From assembly GCF_037038585.1 (NCBI RefSeq), contig NC_092520.1, positions 12,593,001-12,657,000 on the forward strand: a DNA stretch of 64,000 nucleotides, given 5' to 3'. The position numbers were made by a program, and so were the translations under genes. Below, piece by piece: positions 46,701-60,362 of the stretch. This DNA comes from Patagioenas fasciata. Lineage: Eukaryota; Chordata; Aves; Columbiformes; Columbidae. The notes under the pieces were generated by a model. It was not told where the DNA came from and searched no databases. It saw only the letters and a program-made list of their open reading frames with translations. How positions within the stretch are numbered: the first letter of the stretch is position 1; each line of letters begins with the position of its first letter.

Positions 46701-48693
46701 CTTGCTACCCAGACATTAAAAACATCAGGATGTTTTTTTAAATCTCTTTTGAATGAATATTTCATTCTGAAGCAAAATTATAACAAGTTAATTACATACA
46801 CTAGCTGACATCTGACGACTTAGAACAGAAAGCCTTCCCGCAAATGTCAGCACCACTTGAATCACAAGCTGGTGCTCTCTGGTTTGGGAATTTGGCGTCA
46901 ATCTCCAAATACGTTTCCAGTAGCTTGGGCTACTTGGCTTTGCTACTGGCTGAGATGGACTTGGACAGAAATTGGCCCACAGTTTTCGGAGAGATGAGCC
47001 TTAGGGTTCATCTTAACTAAACCATGAAATGGAAGCGGTGAATCTCTGCAAGCTGCTGCCAGGCCACGGCTGCCACTGCGTGCCCGGAGGTGACAGCCAG
47101 CGCGAGACGGTGGCTGCAAGAGACAACGCTGCCCACAGGAAAGCTCCGGCATATTGGACATGCTGCTGTGTTCATGTTGCTACAAAACAGCATTTAAGAA
47201 CCACCACTCAGCTGCCTAAGATGAAATTCTATGGCCTGTGTTGTGCAAGTGGAGTAACCAAATCACAGGCATCCCATTCCACTGCCAAGCCCCGCATGGG
47301 CTGCGCTGGAAGGCAGGAGATACCGACAGGTACGGAAAGGAAAAAACAGATACACAAAGTGCAGTGCGTCAGGGCTAGGATTACAACCTTCGGGTCTCAT
47401 TCCTTGTGGGCACAGCCCACAAAAACAAATTATCTCACATTACTGAACTGCATCCTCCTAAAGCCAGTGATCACCCTGCCTGTGGGCTGGGAAGGCTGAA
47501 CTCGAGCAAAGGGAGGAAGGAAATAATGTAGCATTGGGATGGGTGTAATTAACCGCCTAGTTAGCGCTGCCCATTTAACACCTCTCGGAGCAAGCCACTA
47601 TCAGAAGGGCAATGAGAAAGGGATGTCCCACAGGTACCCAAATCTTGTGGGAACTCCAGCCTTAGTGACCAGCAAACCTCAGACTGCCAGAGAACTGGAA
47701 ACTCAACTTTTCTCCTTAAATGAAACCAAGAGCCTCCTTTCCCTTCCCGGTCTCCCCTGCACACAAGAGGACTAGTGAGTCCCGGACCATGCGCATTGTC
47801 CTACAGCTGCTTCCCGTTCTGATGAACTGCTCAACCTGGCCCCAGCATCTGGCGAGGCTGGAAACAACCACCAAACTGGTTCAACTGCTGCTCTTCCTGG
47901 AAACTTAGCAACTCCCTCAGCTGGGACATTTGTAGGAACAGCACAGAAGACACTAACAGAGTGGAATATTCATAGTCCACAACAGTCTGGCACTAGCCAG
48001 AGCCATGTAACTTCAGCTTCCTTTGATGCATTTCACAATTTAAAATTTGACAATGAAATTGCATGGGGTGACAACGGTCTGGTGGTTGTTTTTTTTTCCC
48101 CCCTTTAAAATTCACTACAGCAAAGTTACGCCCAAAAGCAGGAACCTGCAGGCTCGAAAGAAACCATCTCGATTGCCAAGTCAAGAAAATGAGTGTTGGC
48201 TTGGTACTGTTGTTTGTTACACACTGAAAAGCTAAAGTTTCCAGCAGAACCAAACATTCAAAAGTACAACATAGAGAAGACAAACCTAAAGGTATCGTTC
48301 TTCAACATAATACAAATTCACAAGTTTAGTACCCTGGTTTGACATGTAGAGCCATTACATTCCTCCTTGCTCATCATCTGAATAGCTTTTATATATACAA
48401 AGTGTTCTTCTTTCCATCTTCTGGGTGAAGTTACTCTGAACTGTTTTACAGAGCCAAGCTCAACACCTGAGAGCATCAATCACTGCACTTGCTGAAGTCA
48501 CTCCCACCAATGCTGAAGTATTTTCCAGCATCTTAAAGCAAGTGAATTACGGTTAAGCAAGGGTAATTTTGTACAAGAAGGCTGGAGTGAAACCTGTGGG
48601 GACTGCTAGCCTTCAAAACACAGCAACAATCTTCCAATCAGGATTTATGGCAATCCACTGTCTCCCTGGTTTTTTGTAAAATTAACCCTGACC

Positions 48694-49302
48694 ATGAGCA
48701 ATGTGCAACTCGAAGCTCCTCATGCCGCACACGGCTACTGTTGCGAGCCAGGACCGGCTGCACCAGCGCTTGCTGAGTTTTGCAATTCTGCATCCCCTTC
48801 TACGTGCAACACGTGCGTGAAACATTTCATCTGCACTAAGTGTAACCACACATCTAGACGTCTAAAGAACTTATCACCAACCTTATGGCATGAATGTATT
48901 AGCCACGTTAAGCTGAATAATTTTTCTGCAAATCCAAAATTACGAGTGCTTGCAAGCCAATTTGGATTAACCCGGCCTCACGATCCTGCTACTGACACTG
49001 TAACATCCTGGAACAGCAAAACAACTTTTAATTCTTGTCAGATTGTTTGTTTGAATTGCTTTTTATCATTTAAAATGTCCCCTAGGGCCATGGATGTTAC
49101 TGAGACATTAAAAATAAAACCAAACAACAAACCAGCAGACAATGGGGACACGCTGTATTCAAACTGCCTGCCAGCAGTAGGGAAAAGGACACAAGATACC
49201 AAAGCAGACAATATTCTTCACATTATTTTAGCATTAAAAAGTGCTAGAACCAGCAGTTCCCAGTCACTGGGACACACCAGCATCAGAGTCAGGAAGAACT
49301 AA
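48694..49302 (+). other. Unassigned 202-codon open frame, antisense to the SMCO4 intron
   Basis: This is the longest open frame in the window. It starts at ATG (ctgaccatgagcaatg) and ends at TAA. The predicted product is Cys-rich near the N-terminus (CNTCVKHFICTKC, a CxxC-x5-CxxC spacing) and otherwise polar, without signal peptide, membrane segment or known motif. There is no recognisable promoter, and AATAAA does not follow closely. By my rough estimate an open frame of this length arises by chance in 64 kb with a probability of tens of percent, so it is not called a gene. Confidence 0.2.
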
Positions 49303-52300
49303 AACCAACAGGCTTATCAATTTGTTACTTATCGTCACTACTGGGCTGATTACCTTAGGGTAGTAAAGCTGGAGCTGCTGTACAAGGGCTGGAAGAAGAG
49401 TCCAAGAGATGGAAAGAGGAGGCGACGGGGACCCAGGGACAAGAGGAGCCTCGGTCAGCAGGGAACCAGCGCTCAGCACGGAGCCGTCCTGGAAACAGGA
49501 GCAAGTTCTGCTCGCATGGTCCCAGCAGAACAGACACAGCGGCTCTGCAGGGTCTCCTGCACATGAGGCTTTAACCCTCCCTGACCTCGTGCACCTTGCA
49601 CTTGAGCACAGCTGAGCTGGTGGCCACCGCAAGGACACAGCAGCTCCCGACAGAGCAGAGGAACCCCATGTGCTGCCCCAGCCAGCACCAACCAGCCGGC
49701 TCAAGTAATCCTGTTCTCACTCCTAACCTTCGCTTAAGTGGAGTCTAAGCAAGAGATACTCATTACTTCCTACCTTTGAAACCATGCAAATGGGGGGGTT
49801 TGTTTGATTGTTTTTCTTTAAATTGAATTGCATGTAATACAGTAACACAAACTCTAGGTACTATTTAATAAAGGACACGACTTGTTTTAGGCTACCCCAT
49901 GAAACATAATTTTTTTTTTTTCAATCATTACTCCATAACTGATTTTACCTCAAGGTGAAATACCACATTTTGGACAGGAAATTTTCTTTCCTGCAGCTTG
50001 GATTTCTGGCTATTACCAGAATAGCATCAGCAGGGTCACCATTTTCGAATGTGACACAGCCAGCTTCGAAACCGAGCTAAATGGGAATTTGAAAAAGTAT
50101 TTCACTAGGAGCTTGGGGCAGATTTACAAAGAGCAACACTTGTGCACGGAGCTCTGGTTGGTGTCTGCAGAGCCCTCAGTTCCGCACGCAGCCTTTCCAT
50201 CCAACAGGCCCAACTCTGTCAGTTGGTTTTTATCTTTTATCAGTTTTGGCAGGTCTAGGAGGCAAAAATAATAATCGTCACATCTTTTAATCCCATTGGG
50301 TGGCTGCTACCGGGGCAGGATTTGCATGAGCACTTAGACCAGCTTGCATCCAATGCAGAGACGGAAGCTGAATCTGCTCCTGTGTTTGTTTCAAACGCAT
50401 CAGGCACCTAATGCCCTGCAAACCTGGCTCTGAGGAAGGGGCTTCTGAACAAAACAAAAGGGAAAAACAAAAGCTTGATTGTACCAGTTCTTACGCAACT
50501 GCAGTAGTGATTGTCCAGCACTACTTCCATCACATTCAAGCACAATTATTACACTCCATTTTAAACGCTAAATGCAAAATGACAGTAAAAAAAAATCTTC
50601 ATTATTTGACAGGCCCTAAAAGAGCAAAATGTTCTGTGTAATCACTTGTGTGGCTGACAAAGACGGATAGAGCAGAGATTTGCCAATGTGACTCAGAGAG
50701 CCATACCCTAAAGAGCAAGCCAGCCCAGAGGATTAACAAACCACTTTAATCCCAGCCACATCCTCCCCAGCCAACCCACTTCCAGCAACACAAAACAGCC
50801 CCATGTCGAAGGGCACATCCCAGTTGCAGGACAGTCCGTTTTGGTACTGAAACACAGGTCTGCGCAACCACTAACATGGAGAAATGATTATTGCCTGTTT
50901 AAAAAAAGAAAACTTCATTTGTACAAGCTGTCCCCCTAAGGAAACAGGAGCAACCCAAGCGAGCAAGGACCCTGCAGGAGCAGCCACACAAATAACTTTG
51001 GCTTCTGCCTTCTCAAATGCTCTGGGTCACCCAGCCCATTGCTTTTTGAGTTGCACAGCAGAGTTGGCGCACAGCTGAAGATAATGCTTGCAACGCTAAA
51101 TTGGAGATCTCCATGTCTCAGTGGTGCTATCTGTTGTGATTTCAGTGTGCTAGAAAAGAAAAAAGAGCATTAAGACAAGATTTTTTGTTCTGTGAAAAAT
51201 GGATTTTCATGTTACAGCATGAGGCTAATTCTTAATATCATAAAAAATTACCTCAGTCTATTTGACTGTAGCAAGGCATGATGATTTGCAAATCAAAACA
51301 ACCCTGTTTTCAAGGGTAAAAGCTTTTAATTACACACATAACAATATGGAACTATTAAGATGCTGTTTGAAGTCACTTTAACGGTATTTTTGAGTGAGGG
51401 GTGCTGTGTTTTTTTCTAAATTACCGACCTAAATCTGAATTGACATCACATTTAATGTAAATGCAGCTTTGAGAGTCTCCAAACTACTCACAGCATATGA
51501 AAAGTGAAAGCCAGCGCTGAACGCTGCCAGAAAGTCAGAGAGAGCAAGGCCGCCAAAGCAAAAAGCTATTTCAGTACGATTTTCACAACTCTGAGGACTT
51601 GGCTACAGTGAGTAATCTATAAGAGAAACAAAAAGCCACGGACCTCCGCATCTGGGCAGGTTTTGTTCAACGGAGATGAGGCGACAGTATTTTTGGCGCA
51701 TACGGCGTCGCAGTGCAATCCTATCTGCCCTGAACGCAAAGAAATGTAACAGGCTTCCATTTAAAAAAACACAGAAAAAGGCAAGTCCTTTTGCCCCATG
51801 AACAGGTGAACAAATAACCCATATTTTTCTTTGCAGATACAGAACCAGCATCAAGACAACTCCTGCAGTCCAGGGAAGACATACAACTAATGTATACTGA
51901 AAACACAAGAAAAACAAACATGTAATTTCTGTCACTGCACGAATTCAGTTCCTAGGGGAGGCTGTAAAAGAAGCGCTCGACATTCTCCATCTACGGATGA
52001 TCTTGCAAGTAAATGCAGTAAACCACAACACCTGGCATATGACTTGGTATTATGTGTTTGCTCAGCTGTTTTCCTAAAAAGTAATTTTCTCAGCTGTTCC
52101 CAACAAGATTCCTCTGGATACAAACCATTCATCTTTCCAGTGTGTTTGCAGAAATTCAGTCAGTTTCTGAACAACGATGCTAAATAAATAAATAAAAATA
52201 AACAAGTCACGGGTGTCGGAGCTCCTCGAAATTCACGTGCTGCTCTTCCAGACCAACACCACACATTTGGCATTTGCAAGAATGCGCATCAATTGGAATC

Positions 52301-54730
52301 TGGTGTAAAAATAACACTTCTGCTTTCCAGTACTGCTGCATCAGGATCATAAGCCCACTGAGCCCTGGGCTGTCACTGCTAGCTCACTGTCACCAGAGGG
52401 TCGCAGTGCTCGTGCTCCCAGCTAATGTTGACCTAGATGGGAAACACACTTCTCCTAAGATCCAGCATGTGGTCTGCTTGTTACTTTTCCTATTCAAACT
52501 ACCAGGTTCCAACATGGTCACTCCGTGAGATGGTATCGCTATGAACGTGTTTGAAACGCATCCTGTGGACACAGGCCAGGCACAACGCCAGCAAGCCCGA
52601 AGCCCGATGTTACAGTTTTGTAATGCAAACGGGAGAGCTGAGGGACCGTCACTGCTTTTCATTATAATTCTACTGTCATTAAAACTTTGGCACTGAAAAT
52701 TCAGTCCAGGCTAAAACTTGGCAGGCAAAAAAACCCGTGCCCACAGCAGGAACGGATTGTTAAATCTGAAACAACAGAAAACTCAAAGGCAAGAGATGAG
52801 CCTGAGGCGGCAGAAGCATGTGCATATCTGCGTGTGTGTGCACTGCAGAGGGGAACGGTGGAGACTGACCAACAGAAACACTGGAAAAAAAGCTCCCTGG
52901 ATACCAGGGCAACATCTGGAAACATCACCTGTACTCCCTGACCACAAGGCAGTCTGTATATGCTGGGCTTGAACTACTTGCGAAACAGTTTGTTTCTTCA
53001 GGAAGCACGAAGGGAAACCTCCCTCTTCTGGCTCAAGATACAGAACTACCTATAACAGGAGAAAATAAGTGTGTGCCTGGCCGCCTGAAATCCTCTTGAG
53101 ACCATCATGCAGGGGAAATGGACAACATCAACAGTGGCATTTACCATTTTATTTTATAAAATAACCTGGAGGTATTCGCAGCTGTAACGCAAGCTGGACG
53201 CAACGCCAGAGCGCGTTACACGAGGGCTTCACATCTCAGACTCAGCCCCTTCAGGGCTTGTCCGAAGTTCTGTTTTTTCAAGCTTCTCTTGGCACGGATG
53301 GGTTTCCAGCAGGAGGCAGAGGAAAGGCTGCTGGCACAGGGCCCATCTCCCCGCTGGTACACGTGCCAGGGGAGGCCTGCGTGACACTGCAGAGTAACCA
53401 AATCACCCAGAAATTGACCCAAATACAGTCACTGAAGTGGGTGCCTGTGATACTCCCTTACTTACTCGTTTTCCAAGCAGGGCAAGTGGTTTGAAGCCTC
53501 TGCAGCGCTGCGGCTTGGCAGATTTCATTCCCATCTACACACTCTCATTTGATCCAGGTAATCAAGTTATCAATGAATGAAATAAAAACCTCCACCTTAC
53601 ACCGGAACAGCACCACAGGTTTAGACTAGAGCCAGAAAACCTGCGCCTTTCCCAAATTCCTTTCAAATCACAGAAAGGTTCTCACATCAGCATGACAACA
53701 ATGCAATCAGGACACCTTTTTTTTATGGGGGAAGTGAAGATAAGAACTGAGACTTGCGACACAGGATGGGTGGGGAGAGTTTTTTCTTCCTATCACTGGT
53801 CTCATTAAAACCTCGTTCCGTTTACTTCCTAGCTTAAACCTGAAGTCTTACTGCATTTCACTAAACAATCCCACATTATAATAAAGCAGCAGGCTCTCCT
53901 GCCATGAGTGATCGACTCTGCAATTATTTAAGGAGAAGGCACATAATTACATGCAGCTGGATTAGGCTGATCAAATCCCTGTTAGTGTCTGTCAATATAC
54001 ACATAAGATGACAGTGTGACATTAGTGTAAACTAATTTAAATGCAGAAAGTTTAATTAAGATTTAATAAATTACATGGACAGAAAGAAAAGAAGTTTTAC
54101 AGTCTAACTAAAGGGAGTTTCCCAGCAAAGCCACTCTCTAAACACAAGCCTGGTTTTGCCTAATCAGCTCTGCAGCACTGGTTCTTGCACCCCCTATGTA
54201 TGTACTTCGGTTTACAGTCCCATTGCCAGGACTTTCCACCAGCTCAAAAACTCAGAAGCAAAAGCAAATGCTACAGAGCCGTGTGTGTAATGAAGGCAAT
54301 TAGGAGCAAGCCCGGGAGGTCAGAGAAGGATGTTTCCGAAGTTCCTCTACAACATTCCGCAAACAGCTATCGATCAGTCCCGTACTTCAACCACTGTAAG
54401 TACAAGTGACCTTCTTTTTAAAGCACTTACCAAGACCAAAATATTACATCTCCCCGCGTAACAGTACTCATGTTCTCCCTTCTCATTTATTCCTCTACAG
54501 CCTTCCTTTCCACTCAGGTTGTTTTTAAAGCAATCTGCTATCCTTGCAGTGCTCTCAAAGTCACCCACGATGTGCATTAACCCCAATAACCTCAGCACAA
54601 GACACCAGTTTCACTCCCTGAGGAGCAGCTCCAAACTTTTCCAAGGGCAGTCACGCTCATGCCCTGCCTAAGGCGTCTTTCTCACGCAACACATGAGAAC
54701 ATGGATGCAATTCAGTTCTGAACCACAGGT

Positions 54731-54748
54731 AAAAAAAAAAAAAAAAAA
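54731..54748 (+). repeat. Poly(A) run of 18
   Basis: An uninterrupted run of 18 A. No retrocopy is recognisable immediately upstream, so it is listed only as a homopolymer. Confidence 0.9.
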
Positions 54749-55107
54749 TCAACGCAACGGGTGGTAATGGCGAACAAGCCACTTCAGCTTGCACAAGCCA
54801 CACATGCGGTGCCAGGGAGATCCAGGTGTGGGTGACTGGGACTCATTGCTCACACACATTCCCTTTCCCCCTTCACTTCGTGATAATGACTGTTCTGCAT
54901 GTCTTATCACCATTTCTAACCTTGATCCCTTCACTGTTTGTACATCAGGTATTTTCCAAGAGAGGAACTCAGCCCGGAAGGGGTGCGGGAGCGACACGGT
55001 GACACCGCAGACTCCCCCTCCACCAGCAACCGGCTGGTGTTTCGCTGCATTGAAAAGTAGGATCTTGGATCTCACGCTAAGCAATTCGCTGCTCCCCAAA
55101 GCGGCGA

Positions 55108-55495
55108 CTGAAAGGCTGAAGGAGCTGGGTCTCTTCAGCTTGGAGGAGACTGAGGGGTGACCTCAGTAATGTTTACAAATACATAAAGGGTGAGTGTCAC
55201 AAGGATGGAGCCAGGCTCTTCTCGGTGACAAACAAGGGTAGGACAACAGGCAGTGGGTATAAAGTGGAACACAGGAGGTTCCATTAAAATTTGAGAAGAA
55301 ACTTCTTCTCAGTGAGGATGACAGACACTGGAACAGGCTGCCCAAGGGGGTTGTGGAGTCTGCTACTCTGGAGACATTCAAAACCTGCCTGGACACCTTC
55401 CTGTGTAACCTCATCTGGGTGTTCCTGCTCCGGCAGGGGGACTGGACTGGATGATCTTTTGAGGTCCCTTCCAATCCCTGACATTCTGTGATTTT
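55108..55495 (+). mobile_element. CR1 LINE 3' fragment
   Basis: It starts within the [13 protein letters not shown] region of ORF2 and ends ttccaatccctgacattctg with tgattttg. It is the same subfamily as 26338, 43065 and 57180 (ctcatctgggtgttcctgct is shared). It is antisense relative to SMCO4. Frameshifts interrupt ORF2 near 55,155. Confidence 0.92.
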
Positions 55496-57179
55496 GCCAC
55501 ACTATGATCTCCTAGTATGTTACCTGCCAAATTAAATCAATTTGAGTATCTCATTAAAGCAAAAAACATTGCGGATTTTGATTCATTTTTAATAGTCCCT
55601 CTGCCAGTTGAGCTCACTGCTCTGATCTGGTTCACTCGACCATTTGTTGGCTGCTCTGCTCGGCCGCCTCTCTGTGGAGGCCCTACACTGCTTCAAGAAT
55701 TGTAGAAAACACTGAACGACATACAGGATCCTCACCAAAGCCTTATCCAAAAAGGCAGCAAAAATTCTGAATGAGCTCATTTACCAAACATGAACTTTTC
55801 CTGCAGAGTTAGTTTTTTGGCAGCTGGGGGAAAGGGAAAAGGGAAACAAGGAGAAATTTGAGAAACATAAGTGCTAGAAAGGATTACAGTGCAATCTCCT
55901 GGAAAATATATGAAAATTCAATACTGTGTTAAAACTGTCCAAAAACATTAAGCCCTCCCCTATTCAATCACATTCCTCTACAGTTCTCGGTCAATCTCTC
56001 CACGCTGGGGACAAATCGCTGTCAGATAACCTTTTCTGAACAAGTCTATCACTTATCCTAGTTTATGTTCCATTTCCTTTGGCTGCACAGCTATTTAAGT
56101 CACCCTTCTGAGCCAGAGCCTGTGGTAATTTTTCTCTTCTGTTCCACTGCAATTCTTCAAAGCATCATAAAGGCAAATTTAATAAGCACCTCAATTTGTA
56201 TTGCTTTCTATTTATAATACTGCAAGCACCTGCTGCTGCTGAGATCTAAGCAGGTATCTTTTTTACTTTGTACAGATTAATTCAGATCAATATTAATAGC
56301 TTCATATTTTAGAGCAATTTCAAGAAACACTGCTCCAAGCTGTTGGGTGGGTTGGTTGGTGGTAGTTTGGCTTTTTTCTTTTTCCTTTAGGGCTTGGGTG
56401 ATTTCGTGTTAGTTTTGTGGTGCAGTTTGTTCTCCCTTCACCTCCCACTTTTATTAAGAAGCTGCTGATCAGCTCTTAAAAATACAACTTGTTTTGCTTC
56501 ATTGTTCACATCAACCAAATTTGACAGCAAGTTTTCTGGTGTATTCAGTAGATCCCTCTGGCCAATGCAACAGCAGACATTCAACAACCAAACCACTTCA
56601 AGTCGTACCCTGAACCCATAACAATGGAAGTCAAGTCAGTGCTGGGGCCCACGGACAGTTTGGGAACCACCAGTGTGCAGTGAACAGGTGTTTAAAGACA
56701 CCTGTCCGTGATCCGGTAGATGCAGGGTTTGGATCACGTATTATTTGACCTTCTCTCAAACCAAGGGTGTTTTGGTTTTTAATCTTATCTAAGTGCCTGT
56801 GATCACCAAGTGACAGCGAAGACTGCACAGGGCAGAAGTCCTAGGGCTGACCTTTCAGGGGCTGAGGAATTGTGTCCTCAGGCACCTCTCCAGAGCGTCT
56901 TCCACAGCTTACGGACAGAATACTAATGGCTGCGCCCCGGGCTTTGGACATCCTGGTATCTGCAACATGACCACCAGCTGCTCTTGCTGTTATTTCATTT
57001 AACAAAACGATAGATAGGAAGTTTAATGTAGTGGGGAGAAAGAAAGGGAAAAAAAAAAAAGGTGATGCTGCACAAATAGGTGAATGAGATAATGAAGCTC
57101 AAAGAGAAAGTGCAGAAAACCACTCAGTATGCAAGGGAGGAAGGGAAACAAAAGGAAAGAAACCAGCACATGAAAGAAA

Positions 57180-57697
57180 ATCACACCTGGAATACTGTGT
57201 CCAGTTCTGGGCCCCTCAGCTCCAAAAGGACAGGTTACTGCTGGAGAGAGTCCAGTGCAGGGCAACAAAGATGATGAAGCGAGTGGAGCATCTGCCTTAT
57301 GAGGAAAGGCTGAGGGAGCTGGGGCTCTTTAGCTTGGAGAAGAGGAGACTGAGGGGTCACCTCATTAATGTTTACAGATATATAAAGGGTTAGTGTCACG
57401 AGGATGGAGCCAGGCTCTTCTTGGTGACAACCAGTGATAGGACAAGGGGTAATGGGTACAAACTGGAACACAAAAGGTTCCACTTAAATTGGAGAAGAAA
57501 CTTCTTCTCAGTGAGGGTGACAGACCCTGGAACAGGCTGCCCAGGGAGGTTGTGGAGTCTCCTACTCTGGAGACATTCAAACCCACCTGGACACCTTCCT
57601 GTGTAACCTCATCTGGGTGTTCCTGCTCCAGCAGGGGGATTGGACTGGATGAGCTTTCGAGGTCCCTTCCAATCCCTGACATTCTGTGATTCTGTGA
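57180..57697 (+). mobile_element. CR1 LINE 3' fragment, longest of its subfamily here
   Basis: It starts cacctggaatactgtgtcca, covers [20 protein letters not shown]-like ORF2 sequence and [20 protein letters not shown], and ends ccctgacattctgtgattct with gtga. It is less diverged than the other copies of its subfamily in the window. The ORF2 frame is broken at the TAG in the TATATAAAGGGTTAG stretch near 57,390. Confidence 0.93.
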
Positions 57698-60076
57698 AAA
57701 GCTGCAGGGAAGTGAAATAAAGCCTAGAATGAGGCGCACAGAAGAGTGAGTCCATCAGAGGAGACTGCCACCAATTATCGTTCTCATTTCTGCACTGTGT
57801 TTATTCACTCTTAGTGGCTGACAAGCAAGCTTTGTACTTGTCATCCAGCTCCTACTTGTGTATTTAGGTGTGATACAGCACACTCCTCCACAACCTGCCA
57901 GGAGATCTCTCAGAAGACTTCACAGGACATTCTGAGGACAACTTCATCTCTAGAGTGTCTCCCAGTGCCTCAAACTCCTACTCCAGAGAGATTCTGTGCT
58001 ATTTGCCTCTTTGCAACATTTAATATGGGCCTTAAAATCGTGACATTTTAAGTGCTCCCATTAAAAACATGCGTCTTTCTCAACAAAAGCAAGCCTTGTT
58101 GCTGTGTTTATTCAGCCCAATCTTGCCAAGATTCCTGTTAAATTTGTGAGAAAAGCATGCTCGAAAATGCATAAAACCAACTTTTTGAAACTGTTTCTAA
58201 CCGCATTTGTCAAAAAATTAAGCAAATGAAAAGCCTCAGAGACACAGGAAAATATCACTGGAAGGCACTCAGTATTACGCCCTCCACTTGCCTATCAACA
58301 ACAAAAGCTCAATACAGCCAGTATTTTGGGAATCCATAGATTCTTTCACTTTAACAAGAAAGAGATAATACAGAAGGCACAGGGACCTTGCATGCCATTT
58401 AAAGAGAGATGCCATAGATGTTTTCAATCCCTGACTCAACTTCCAAATTACCATCCCAAAACATCTGTAACCTTCCCGTGTTCTCATCCTCTTCCACGAT
58501 TATGTATCACGTGGGGAGGTTCTGAACTTTTGCAACAGCTATATTGAGTAAAGCAGCTATAAACAGATACGCTATAGATACTCCAAAATGATAGCTGATC
58601 ATGATTTTTAGTCTTTCAAGCAAATAGGACAACTTTAAACAGCAAACATTGCTCTATCTACCCATCCATAAATTAGAAGTGACAATAGCAGATTATTACT
58701 CATTCACTCAGAGCTTTTGTTTGGCCCTGAGAGAACTGGCTTTCTTCCAAGAGCTGGCAAACATTGGTTAATATACATGTAAATGTTTTATTTCTCTCAG
58801 AGTAGGCAATTTCACAAAATGAAACAGCGAATTAAAGACGACCCGAGTTTTTCTGCTGACGACCGTCTCAGACGCAGCGCTGCTGAAACCCTTGGTGAGC
58901 GTTTTCACACCGAGCCGGCAGGGAAAAAGACACCTTTTCTTTGGAGAGTGAGACAATTTCACTGTGGAAACATGAAAGCTTTTATATAAATATTAATATC
59001 GAAGCTGTCCTGGAGTTAAGTGGATGGAAACTAGCTTATATAAGGTTGCAGTACTGGCCTGGCAATAGTGAGACGTACTGAAATGGTTTTGCAAACGCTG
59101 CTCCAAACAGGCTGTTCCGCAACACAAGAGCTGCGGTGCCAGAAGTAGATTCAGTGACCCCAATGTTTAATCTGAGGACGCTATAAAATAAAATAGCACT
59201 TCAACTCCTGAGAGTGAAGAAGAGGCATTTTGTCCTCTGAATTTCTAGTGCAAGTGTAATGGAAAAGGAAAATGTTATTTTACTCAAAAACTGCCACTAA
59301 TTTGAATGGGGAGGAAGAGGAGAGACTAAGAAAAGGGATGGAGATTCAGCACAGAGAGCCAAATAAACCAAATATCCGGACAGAAAGCCAGGCAGTGGTT
59401 TAACAGAGCCTCTTACTAACCAGTCGAGAACCTGAATATTCTAAATAAAGCCAAGTGCAATACACTCATATTCTTGAGCAAGGGCTCTCCAAAACCAAGC
59501 GAATCAACAAGCACATTCTGTGCACTCAGAGATGAGGACACTACACACCACCTGCAGCCAGATGCCAGAACCATCTTTTTCCTACAAAGCGCTAGGGCTG
59601 TCAGAAGAGATTGAGATCCATTTACTCCTCCTATGACACAGGCTACCAGCCATTGCCTACCTCTCCGTCCAACAGAAGCATGAGATTTTTCTCACTAAAT
59701 ATTATAACTGATCCTTGAAACTAGAACTATTAATACAACCCCAAAGCAGATTTTTGAGAAGGGGAAAGGAGAGGCATAGCCTTTTATCTACTGTACATGT
59801 ATCACTTTCCATACAGGCACGCTAAAGTTCCAATCAACTGGGAATGCTAGCAACAGGTCAAAATTGTTCATAAACCCCTAGACAGAAATGACACTATATT
59901 AATATATTTCAGAATAGCAAGTTTAGAATGTAACACAAAATAAGGTAGAAAGCACTGGCTAAGATCACAGTCACTTGATTGAACCCAAGAGCAAAAAGTA
60001 CATAATACTTAAAAAAAAAAAATCAAGGCAGCAGCAGTCAAAATTCACCTCCTTCAAATGAAAGGAAGACGTGGAA

Positions 60077-60362
60077 GATCACAGAATCGACTGGGTTGGA
60101 AAAGACCTCAGAGATCATCAAGTTCAACCTTGGTCCAACTCCAGTCCATTGACCAGATCATGGCACTAAGTGCCATGTCCAATCTCAGTTTAAAAACCTC
60201 CAGGGACGGCGGGTCCACCACCTCCCTGGGCAGCCATTCCAATGCCTGACCACTCTCTCTGGAAAGAATTTCTTTCTAATATCTGGCCTAAATTTCCCCT
60301 TGCAGAGTTTAAGCCCATGCCCCCTTGTCCTATTGCTGACTGCCTGGGAGAACAAACACTGA
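60077..60362 (-). mobile_element. CR1 LINE 3' fragment (older subfamily)
   Basis: The plus strand shows gatcacagaatcgactgggt, tggaaaagacctcagagatc, catcaagttcaaccttggtc and cacctccctgggcagccatt. The gttcaaccttggtccaactc segment distinguishes it from all other copies in the window. It is sense with SMCO4. Confidence 0.9.

Noticed and set aside
49264-49704. 146-codon minus-strand frame and overlapping frames on both strands
   Set aside because: Several overlapping frames occur because the patch is G+C-rich and poor in stops; none has a recognisable product.
58783-58989. Possible exon after an acceptor-like ttatttctctcag at 58,788-58,800
   Set aside because: The encoded peptide is unknown, there is no consensus donor, and the frame runs directly into a stop.
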